NCBI GenBank assembly: GCA_036732565.1
Contig: DAINCF010000122.1
Span: 1-15,491, forward strand
DNA length: 15,491 bases
Reading direction: 5' to 3'
Origin: JAIVJN01 sp036732565
Lineage (GTDB): Bacteria > Acidobacteriota > Vicinamibacteria > Vicinamibacterales > UBA2999
Below the pieces are notes generated by a model. It saw only the letters and a program-made list of their open reading frames with translations, did not search any database and had not been told where the DNA came from. Of this stretch, positions 6,805-13,084 are shown piece by piece. Position 1 is the first letter of the stretch. Each line of letters begins with the position of its first letter. A program made the translations under genes and the position numbers.

Positions 6805-7083
6805 TCATGACCGTCCCACGCTCGCGCCCAGGGTGACGAGAAGCGCGTCCAGTTGCGCGAACGTCTCGACCATCGCATCCGCCGCCCCGGTGCCGGCAGC
6901 GTCGAGAGCTTCCTTCTAGGGATAGAGCTCGTGCAGGACCAGCAGCGTCTTGCCACCCTTTTCCTCGAAGGTCACCGTGGTGACTGGCCCACCCTCACCA
7001 CCTTCCTCATTGGTCCAGACGAGGCGCGAGGGCCGTGTCACTTCGAGGTACGTGCCGAAGAAGGCCATAGCATCGGGTTCGAA
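6805..7083 (-). pseudogene. Remnant of a second AHSA1/SRPBCC-domain gene
   Basis: The minus-strand frame reads the C-terminal half of an AHSA1-type protein: FEPDAMAFFGTYLEV, then RLVWTNEEGGEGGP, TVTFEEKGGKTLLVLHELYP, KEALDAAG and a final helix FAQLDALLVTLG, ending at TGA 6805-6807. A TAG at 6916-6918 replaces the Ser usually found between LYP and KEALD. Another TAG at 7084-7086 closes the frame upstream, and the N-terminal half is not recognisable. It lies downstream of an intact AHSA1 gene and its ArsR regulator, in the place where a second AHSA1 gene often sits. No function is expected. Confidence 0.75.
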
Positions 7084-7086
7084 CTA

Positions 7087-7493
7087 AGATGCGCCTTGAA
7101 CCGGCACGAGAGCGCCGAGCTCCCCTGTCTCGACTACAGCGCGATCTGGGTGTCTCTATGGACGTTGCTGCTGGCGGCTTCGGCGGCGCTTGCCATACAG
7201 GGTTGCGGAATACCCGCGACTGCATTCCACGAGGAAAGTCTCACGAAAGGCGAGATGCTGCTGCGCTCTCTCTCGACTGGTCGAATAGCATCGCCGTTGT
7301 TCCTCGCAAATCCTCGCGTTTCAATCACTTCTCGATTGACCGACTTGTCGTCGGCGTCGTCGCGCCCTTTCACGAACTTGAGCGGTGAGCCGCGGCGGTA
7401 GTTCTCCGCCGCCTCCCATTGCTTGCCCTTGTAATGCCACGCGAGCGCCACGTTGCCCAGACGGCGGACGGGCAGGCGTGTTCGAGCCACTCC
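7087..7493. other. Gap between two AHSA1 sequences; possible coding debris
   Basis: The minus frame at 7134-7490 contains RLGNVALAWHYKGKQWEAAE, which resembles a tetratricopeptide unit, followed by SPLKFVKGRDDADD and then sequence of no protein-like character. It has no good start or ribosome binding site and matches no family I can name. It may be a fragment of a decayed gene. I see nothing else in this stretch. Confidence 0.3.
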
Positions 7494-7964
7494 TCATTTG
7501 TTGAGGAGCTTCTCCATGGCTTCCAGGCCCTCCCTCCAGCCGGCTTCCATCCCGCTTTGGACCATGCCGTCACGATCCGCGACGGTCTGGTATGTCGACA
7601 ACGTTCTGATTTCGGTCGTGTTGTCGTCGATCCTGACCAGGTCCATGCGCTCGATGGCGACATGGCCGCGCTCAGGCAAGCCCAGGAATTCGAACGTCCA
7701 GATGATCCGCTCGTTCTTCGCGACCTCGTGATATGAGCCGCAAAACGAGTACTCGCCCTCGGCCGATTTTTCCGTCAGGTGCCATGCGCCGCCGCTCCTG
7801 GCGTCGAACTTATGAAGAGTCGCGTCGTTACCTCGGGCGAACCATTGCTTGAACAGGTCAGCATTGGTGTGCGCCTCGAACACTTTCTCGAGAGGCGCCT
7901 TGATCACCGCCACTCCCTGGATGTTCTGTGACTGTTCAGGGACCGTTAATGTCAACGTGGCCAC
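7494..7964 (-). CDS. SRPBCC family protein, AHSA1 (Hsp90 ATPase activator homologue) type
   Basis: The protein has 156 residues and spans the full START-like/Bet v1 fold. Visible segments are an N-terminal strand (IQGVAVIKAPLEKVFEAHTN, about 15-34), LFKQWFARGND, DARSGGAW, FCGSYHEVAKNERIIWTFE, and the C-terminal helix AGWREGLEAMEKLLNK. These proteins bind hydrophobic ligands in a cavity; the ligand of the ArsR-linked branch is generally unknown, and it is not an Hsp90 co-chaperone in bacteria. The start is GTG at 7962-7964, one base after the ArsR stop. A good ribosome binding site, AAGGAGAG, lies in the end of the ArsR gene, so the two genes are co-transcribed and their expression is tightly tied. 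Regulation is therefore expected through the palindromic operator at 8286-8305. Confidence 0.92.
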   Translation of the reverse strand: MATLTLTVPEQSQNIQGVAVIKAPLEKVFEAHTNADLFKQWFARGNDATLHKFDARSGGAWHLTEKSAEGEYSFCGSYHEVAKNERIIWTFEFLGLPERGHVAIERMDLVRIDDNTTEIRTLSTYQTVADRDGMVQSGMEAGWREGLEAMEKLLNK

Positions 7965-7965
7965 G

Positions 7966-8295
7966 TTACTCTCCTTTGGTGCTCAACAGTGATTCGAGCT
8001 TGTCATATCGTTGCTTCCAGGCTCGCTCGTAGCCTTGCAAGTGAGCTGCAGCCAGCGTCATCGTCCCCGGGTTCGCGCTGATGACCTGCTCCTTACCCCG
8101 TCGGCGCTTGGAGATGAGGCGGCCCTTTTCGAGAACGGCGACGTGCTTGGCAATCGCCGCGAAGGACATGCCGTACGGTCTTGCGATCTCAGTGATGGTG
8201 AGATCGGATTTGCAGACTCTCTTCAGGATGTCCCGCCTGGTGGAATCGGCGAACGACCTGAAGATCATGTCCAGTGTCATTGCTGATTCAACCAT
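7966..8295 (-). CDS. ArsR/SmtB-family transcriptional repressor (SdpR-like, AHSA1-linked)
   Basis: A 109-residue winged helix-turn-helix repressor. DMIFRSFADSTRRDIL (9-24) is the family's opening helix, and ITEIARPYGMSFAAIAKHVAVLEKGRLI (34-61) covers the helix-turn-helix and recognition helix, followed by the wing (SKRRRGKEQVI). It lacks the ELCVC metal site of ArsR/SmtB metal sensors and has a single Cys (28), so metal sensing is unlikely. The start at 8295 (MVES...) is preferred over the inner ATG at 8280, because this subgroup commonly begins MVE and the predicted transcript starts only a few bases ahead; there is no ribosome binding site for either, which fits a leaderless message. It is the first gene of an operon with the AHSA1 protein and likely represses itself through the palindrome overlapping its start codon. 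Confidence 0.92.
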   Translation of the reverse strand: MVESAMTLDMIFRSFADSTRRDILKRVCKSDLTITEIARPYGMSFAAIAKHVAVLEKGRLISKRRRGKEQVISANPGTMTLAAAHLQGYERAWKQRYDKLESLLSTKGE

Positions 8296-8305
8296 ATGGT
8301 TGAAT
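8286..8305. promoter_or_regulatory. Perfect 20-bp palindromic operator of the ArsR gene
   Basis: ATTCAACCATATGGTTGAAT is a perfect palindrome. It contains the ArsR start codon and touches the -10 element, so a bound repressor dimer would cover the transcription start. Dyad symmetry and place argue for autoregulation; binding is inferred. Confidence 0.8.
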
Positions 8306-8332
8306 GATAAATTGTGGGGGTCATCGTGTCAA
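8304..8332 (-). promoter_or_regulatory. Sigma70-type promoter of the ArsR-AHSA1 operon
   Basis: On the minus strand TTGACA (8332-8327) and TATCAT (8309-8304) are separated by 17 bases, matching six and five of six consensus positions. Transcription would begin near 8297, about two bases before the ATG at 8295, predicting a leaderless message. The promoter overlaps the operator. Confidence 0.75.
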
Positions 8333-8389
8333 GCAAGGCGTTGCTCGTGATCGTCTTCGTTGTTGCCGCGTTCGCGTCCGCGTCGCTGC

Positions 8390-11300
8390 TTACGGAAGTC
8401 GCGCGAACTCTGCCTGTGCTTCCTTGAGAACCGGAACGTCCGGGTCGGCGTTCTTCCAGAGCGTCAAGAGATCGCTGTAGACACCCCTCGCCTTCACCGT
8501 GTCACCCGAGAGCACGAGCGCTCGTGCCAGCTGCAGGCGCGCCATGGCGTCCATGGGATCGACGAGCACGATGCTGCGATGATCGAGAATCCGCTGGAAC
8601 TCGGCGGCAGCTTCGTCGGGCTGACCGGCGGCGAGGTACGCCACGCCGCGAACGTAGATGGGGTACAAGGCGCCGAAGCGTTGAATGAAGCCGACGCCAC
8701 CGGTATGGAGGTCGTAGCGCGAGGCGACCTGCAGCGCTTGAATGGCCGCGGCCGGATCGTGCGTGTTCAGTGAAAACAGGGCCCGAAGCGTCGGCAGATA
8801 CATGACTTGAACGAACGTATCCTCCGGGAACTCGCGCGCGAGATCCTGGGCGAGGGCGCGCGCGTGCCGTAGATCATCTGAGAGGGCCAGCGCGAATGCC
8901 GCGGCATAATCCACGTTGCGGCCTCTGCCAAGCGCGAGCGCCTGGCTGGCGCTCTGCCTGGCGGCGGCCGCATTGCCGTAAAACGCTTCCCACACGGCTC
9001 TGGCCGCGGCGAACAAGGCGGCCCGTTCGCGCCGACCCGCGCGCTGCGCGATTTCGACGGGGACCGCGGACAATCGTCTCGCATCTTGCAGGCGGCCGGA
9101 CCGAGCCAGTGCGAGCGCCTCCAGATGCGGGATGAGGTCTTCCAAACCGGGGTTTTTCCTGGCTGCCGCGCTCGTTTGTCTGAGTTCCTCCTCGTCACCC
9201 TTCAAGAAGGCGACGGCATAGGGGACCAAGTGCAAGTCTGGCGATTGCAGGTTACGCTCGGTCGCGCGACCGACCGTCAGCAACGCATCGTCAAGGCGAT
9301 TCAGGAAGAGCTGATTGAATGCCATGCTGCCATACGAGGGTGTCGCGTCGGGATTCAGCGCGTGGACCTCCAGAGTTCTGGCGATCGCCAACTCATGTTG
9401 TCCGGTGCTGGTCAGGGCTAAACCTGCGATCAATGAACGAGGCCGCATGTCGCGGGGATAGCTTTCCGCCCATGTTTCCAATGTCCGTCGTTCGCGCTCC
9501 AGATTGCCGGTGACGTCGCGGTCGTACAGCACTTCGATATTGAGGCGCTCGACGTCGCTCGCCCGATGGCGCAGTTGGTAGGCTTTGAGCAGGCTCTGTC
9601 GCCCTAGCGCTGTCTCGCCCAATGTGCTGTAGCCGAAGCCGATTTGCGCGTGAGCCATTGCAAACTCGGGATCGATGGCGATCGCGCGCTGGTAGTGGGG
9701 CAACCGTCTTTCCCAGTTGAACACCACGTAGTCTTGTCCAGTGCTGAAGGCCTTCAGCGCTTCGAGCGACGGCGTCGTTGCTGCCGCGAGCGGCATCGAA
9801 TGTTTCTCGATGGTGGCAAGCGATTCTCCGACTCGCGTGCGAAATCGCGTCGCAATCTGACTGAGCGTGCCCAGGACCTCTTCTTTCCGGGCCGCCTGCG
9901 CCTGTTCGTCGGCGAGGATGTCGCCGGTCGTGCAATGCGTCGCGCGCAGGCCGAGGACGTACTGACTGCCCAGCATCGCGATCGATCCTGCCAGGACGGC
10001 GGTGCTGGCGGTCCGGACGCACACGCCCTCCGCGATGTCGGGGGTCAATCGTGCATCCGCTGGCTGGTTCATCAACGGCAGCGTTCTGCGGATGCGCTCC
10101 TCGGGGAGAAGACTGAGGAACGGCGACTGCTGAAGCTGCATCGCGAGTCCTTGTCGGAGCGTGTCGTCGAACACCGGGTCGCCCGTCGTGTTGGTGAACT
10201 CGGCGAGCACGATCGTGTCGGAATCGGTCAACGCCGACGCCTGTCGCGTATAAGAGATGTAGCTCACCACGGCGGCGACTGCGACGGCGGCGGCAACGCC
10301 TGCCCAACGCGCGCGTGCCTTCGCCGGCTGCGGTTCGCGGCCGGTCAGCGCCGAGTCCGATCCACGTTTGAGACGCTCGAGATCGGTGCGCAGGTCGGCG
10401 GCGTGTTGATAGCGAAGCTCGCGATCCGTTTCCAGGCACTTCGCGATGACGGGCTCCAGCTCGGGAGATTCCTCGACCCGCAGCCGGACGACAGGCGCGG
10501 GCCGCGTGCCCTTGACCATTTCGTACAGCACCAGACCGACGCTATAGAGGTCGGCGCGGTGGTCGACCGGCTCGCCGCGTGCCTGCTCCGGCGCCATGTA
10601 GGCGACAGTGCCCATCACGACGCCATGCCGCGTCCCGGCAATCGTGGTCATCTCGGGCTGTGCTGTGCCCGCCATGCGCATCTTGGCGAGACCGAAATCG
10701 AGCACCTTCACGCGATCGCGAGGGCCGATGAAGATGTTCGCGGGTTTGATGTCGCGGTGGACGATGCCGGCCGTATGCGCGGCGTCGAGTGCGTCAGCGA
10801 TCTGGATCCCGAGCCGGAGCACCGTCTCGAGTCCGAGTGGACCGGAGGCGAGTCGGTCCTTCAGCGTCGCGCCCTCCAGATACTCCATGGCGATGAACGC
10901 GCGTCCGTCCTGTTCGCCGATGTCGTAGATCGTGCAAATGTGGGGATGGTTGAGCGCCGACGCGGTCCGGGCTTCGCGCTGAAAGCGGCTCAGGGCGTCG
11001 GCATCACGCGCCAGATCGTCGGAGACGAACTTGAGCGCCACAGGACGGTGCAGCCGCGTATCTTCGGCCTTGTACACCACGCCCATCCCGCCGCCGCCGA
11101 GCTTCTCGACGATGCGGTAGTGCGAGAGCGTCTGACCGATCAGCGGATCGCCGCCGGCCTGACCGCCGTCGTCGCTGCGCGCTCCGGCGAGCGCGCGTGC
11201 GGCGAGATCGATCGCCGGCGCGCCGAGGAACGTGTCGGCACGGTCGTGCGCGGCGAGCAGCGAACGCACTTCGTCTTCCAGCCGGTGGTCGCCGCCACAC

Positions 11301-11392
11301 GCGTGGCGAAGATAGGCGTCGCGCTCGACCGCGGGCATGTCGAGCGCGGATTGCAGCAGCTGATCGACGTGATGCCAGCGGTCATTGTCCAT
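8390..11392 (-). CDS. Transmembrane Ser/Thr protein kinase with C-terminal TPR sensor region
   Basis: The protein has 1000 residues. Residues 1-70 are the helical preamble common to these bacterial kinases (WHHVDQLLQSALDMP). The kinase domain is about 92-345: GGGGMG (99-104), Lys121, Glu140, HRDIKPAN (212-219), DFG (232-234), APE (267-269). The catalytic set is complete, so activity is expected. The C-lobe is short: from Asp281 to the CLETD segment there are 38 residues where the family usually has about 55, the missing part falling near GTRPAP (295-300). One membrane helix lies at about 372-391. Outside it, residues 400-540 resemble a TolB-N/FlgO-like alpha/beta domain (DTIVLAEFTNTTGD), followed by TPR-like helices to the end, a probable ligand- or protein-sensing part. 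The gene starts inside the end of the sigma-factor gene (11-base overlap), so the two are likely one signalling unit in which the kinase may act on the sigma factor or its partners (inference). Confidence 0.95.
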   Translation of the reverse strand: MDNDRWHHVDQLLQSALDMPAVERDAYLRHACGGDHRLEDEVRSLLAAHDRADTFLGAPAIDLAARALAGARSDDGGQAGGDPLIGQTLSHYRIVEKLGGGGMGVVYKAEDTRLHRPVALKFVSDDLARDADALSRFQREARTASALNHPHICTIYDIGEQDGRAFIAMEYLEGATLKDRLASGPLGLETVLRLGIQIADALDAAHTAGIVHRDIKPANIFIGPRDRVKVLDFGLAKMRMAGTAQPEMTTIAGTRHGVVMGTVAYMAPEQARGEPVDHRADLYSVGLVLYEMVKGTRPAPVVRLRVEESPELEPVIAKCLETDRELRYQHAADLRTDLERLKRGSDSALTGREPQPAKARARWAGVAAAVAVAAVVSYISYTRQASALTDSDTIVLAEFTNTTGDPVFDDTLRQGLAMQLQQSPFLSLLPEERIRRTLPLMNQPADARLTPDIAEGVCVRTASTAVLAGSIAMLGSQYVLGLRATHCTTGDILADEQAQAARKEEVLGTLSQIATRFRTRVGESLATIEKHSMPLAAATTPSLEALKAFSTGQDYVVFNWERRLPHYQRAIAIDPEFAMAHAQIGFGYSTLGETALGRQSLLKAYQLRHRASDVERLNIEVLYDRDVTGNLERERRTLETWAESYPRDMRPRSLIAGLALTSTGQHELAIARTLEVHALNPDATPSYGSMAFNQLFLNRLDDALLTVGRATERNLQSPDLHLVPYAVAFLKGDEEELRQTSAAARKNPGLEDLIPHLEALALARSGRLQDARRLSAVPVEIAQRAGRRERAALFAAARAVWEAFYGNAAAARQSASQALALGRGRNVDYAAAFALALSDDLRHARALAQDLAREFPEDTFVQVMYLPTLRALFSLNTHDPAAAIQALQVASRYDLHTGGVGFIQRFGALYPIYVRGVAYLAAGQPDEAAAEFQRILDHRSIVLVDPMDAMARLQLARALVLSGDTVKARGVYSDLLTLWKNADPDVPVLKEAQAEFARLP

Positions 11393-11999
11393 GGGCGGTC
11401 GGGCCGGCGAGCTCTCGATACAACCAGGCTTTCGCGCTCTTCCACTCCCGCATCACGGTGATCGGCGAGACGCGCAGCACGTCGGCCGTTTCCTCCACGC
11501 TCAGGCCGCCGAAGAAGCGCAGCTCGACGACTTTCGCTTTGCGCGGCGCCCGCGCCGCCAACGCGTTCAAGGCATCGTCCAGGGCCCCGAAATCATCGGA
11601 GCGATCGGCGCAAATCACAGCCTCGGCATCGAGCGAGACATGCTCGGCATGCGCGCCCCGCTTCGCATTGCGCCGCCGCGCGTGGTCGACGAGGATGCGG
11701 CGCATGGCCTGCGCCGCGGCCGCCATGAAATGCGCCCGGTTCTGCCACTGCATGCGTTTGTAGTCGACCAGCCGCATGTAGGCTTCGTTGACCAGCGCCG
11801 TCGTCTGCAGGCTGTGGCCGGCCTGCTCGCGCTTCAGGTAGTAGTGCGCCAGACGGTGGAGCTCGTCGTACACAATCGGGGTGAGCCGCGCGAGCGCGCG
11901 CTGGTCGCCGTCGGTCCACGCACGGAGCAACGCACTGACGTCGTCGGGAAGTGGTTCACCCGTGCTCACACCCTCAGGCATGTTTGTTGATCGCGGCAT
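11382..11999 (-). CDS. ECF-type RNA polymerase sigma factor (TIGR02999-like)
   Basis: A 205-residue sigma70-family factor. Region 2 covers about 23-90 (LLRAWTDGDQRALARLTPIVYDEL; HSLQTTALVNEAYMRLVD; the -10-binding helix around FMAAAAQAMRRILVDHARRR). Region 4 covers about 135-195 and has the helix-turn-helix LSVEETADVLRVSPITVMREW. HSLQ.TALVNEAY..L and the long RILVDHAR segment mark the family typical of Acidobacteria and Planctomycetes, which generally lack a classical anti-sigma factor and are often linked to kinases. The frame is open far upstream, but the start at 11999 fits: homology begins soon after it, and GGAGAAGG lies eight bases before the ATG. A second ATG at 11981 is possible. It overlaps the kinase start by 11 bases and diverges from the secreted-protein gene at 12105, with about 105 bases between. 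Confidence 0.94.
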   Translation of the reverse strand: MPRSTNMPEGVSTGEPLPDDVSALLRAWTDGDQRALARLTPIVYDELHRLAHYYLKREQAGHSLQTTALVNEAYMRLVDYKRMQWQNRAHFMAAAAQAMRRILVDHARRRNAKRGAHAEHVSLDAEAVICADRSDDFGALDDALNALAARAPRKAKVVELRFFGGLSVEETADVLRVSPITVMREWKSAKAWLYRELAGPTAHGQ

Positions 12000-12104
12000 T
12001 ATATCGGCCTTCTCCGTTTCTTCGACTGATAGCTCTTCCCGGGTTTCTGCGCCTATTTCCGTAGAGCCCGCTGAACCAATGGCCGGGCCGAAGGAGCGAC
12101 CCAT

Positions 12105-12635
12105 ATGGTGAAGAACATCGTCAGAGCGATGCTGACCGGCACGCTCGCGCTCGCAGCGACCGGGACGCAGGCCCAATCCATTGCGCAACCTGGCCAGAGT
12201 CAGGAGCGGCACGACACGAGCGACGAGCACGGGAAACAGGGGCGGCCGTGGGCCATCGTCGGCTCCTGGTTTGGCACCACCGCCACCGGCATCAGACAAC
12301 TCATCACGTTCCACGCCGATGGCACCGTTCTCCGCTCGGTGCCAGGCGAAGTCAGCACCGACCCCGCGCGTCCGCCGCACACCGTGGCCCATGGCGTCTG
12401 GCGCTACCTTGGCAAGGGGCGGTTCGGCGTGACGATCTGGGACCTCTTCTACGACGTCAACACGGCCCAGCCCCTTCGGTACAACAGGCTCCGCCTCGAG
12501 GTGACGCTGGCCGATGATCGCGATAGCGCCAGCGCGAGGGCGATAGTGGAAACCATCGATCTGCAAGGTGTTGTGGTGGGGTCGCGCACAGGCAGCGCCA
12601 ACTTCGTGCGCATCCCGTTCGAGCCGCTCGAGTAG
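12105..12635 (+). CDS. Secreted lipocalin-like hypothetical protein
   Basis: The protein has 176 residues. The first 23 form a clear signal peptide: MVKNIVR, a hydrophobic stretch LTGTLALAATG and a TQA cleavage site before Gln24. The mature part has a Gln/His/Asp-rich linker (about 24-48). It then has a beta-rich domain that opens with IVGSWFGT and continues with LITFHADGTVL, HGVWRYLGKGRFGVTIWD and a final SANFVRIPF strand. The GSW...TFHADGT...HGVW order is common in small lipocalin-like secreted proteins of Acidobacteria and related soil bacteria with no known function. AAGGAG (12091-12096) sits eight bases before the ATG, a strong ribosome binding site. It diverges from the sigma factor-kinase operon and could be one of its targets, but no promoter motif here proves that. 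Confidence 0.85.
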   Translation: MVKNIVRAMLTGTLALAATGTQAQSIAQPGQSQERHDTSDEHGKQGRPWAIVGSWFGTTATGIRQLITFHADGTVLRSVPGEVSTDPARPPHTVAHGVWRYLGKGRFGVTIWDLFYDVNTAQPLRYNRLRLEVTLADDRDSASARAIVETIDLQGVVVGSRTGSANFVRIPFEPLE

Positions 12636-12926
12636 GCCGCGATTTAGACGGGCAGTGTTGCCACGAGCGCGTGGAACCTGCTCGTCGTCGCACCGGCCTG
12701 GTCCCTATCTTGAGGCACGACAGCCGGTCAAGCATCGTGATTTGCGGGACACTCTGATGCACACCATGTTGCGGGAAGTCGTTGATGGGAGTGTGTTGGT
12801 GCGTGTCGTTGAATGTCAGCACGCGCCGCCGAAATCTATTTCCACAGCGTGCTCCTTCAACCACTAGGGCACCGTTGTTGGTGAAGCCGTCAGAGGCAAC
12901 GTCGACGCGCGCACTCAGTATCACTA
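12636..12926. other. Gene-free gap with a small hairpin and a tRNA fragment
   Basis: A hairpin CCACG/CGTGG with a four-base loop (12661-12674) follows the secreted-protein stop by 25 bases, but no T-run follows, so termination is uncertain. The stretch also contains the tRNA-Ser fragment at 12838-12865. Reading frames across it show no protein family that I recognise. Confidence 0.5.
12838..12865 (-). repeat. Fragment of tRNA-Ser(GGA): D-arm and anticodon arm
   Basis: AGCGTGCTCCTTCAACCACT (12846-12865) is identical to 6546-6565 in the tRNA-Ser gene and in the same orientation. The match extends through TTTCCA after a one-base insertion at 12845, giving about 26 shared bases. It covers the D-arm, anticodon 5' strand and most of the anticodon loop. 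The acceptor, variable and T-arms are missing, so this is not a functional tRNA. It is probably the scar of a past insertion or duplication. Confidence 0.7.
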
Positions 12927-13061
12927 AGAGCGCGTTGCGAAATTGGGTACGTAGCGCAGGCCTTTAGGCCTGCCCTCACGACGCGAGCTTACACACGAAC
13001 GATCTTTGGCAGGCCTGAAGGCCTGCGCTACGTACCCAACGGGAATTTCGCAGCGCACTCT
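12927..13061. repeat. Imperfect long inverted-repeat element (REP/MITE-like hairpin)
   Basis: The left arm 12927-12974 (48 bases) and right arm 13008-13061 (54 bases) are reverse complements at about 45 of 48 aligned positions; the right arm has six extra bases (13036-13041 region). The loop is 33 bases. Each arm contains its own palindrome, GCAGGCCT-TT-AGGCCTGC on the left and a GAA-linked version on the right. The element ends 23 bases after the molybdenum-subunit stop, so it could act as its terminator or protect its mRNA end. It encodes no protein. Confidence 0.85.
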
Positions 13062-13084
13062 AAACCAAGGTGAAACGCGGCGGG

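Noticed and set aside
9644..11461. 605-residue open frame on the plus strand
   Set aside because: It lies opposite the kinase gene, is rich in Arg, His and Gly, and has no family resemblance; long antisense frames are expected in GC-rich DNA.
12457..12924. 155-residue minus-strand frame
   Set aside because: Overlaps the secreted-protein gene and a tRNA fragment, with no recognisable domain; the few protein-like words are not enough.
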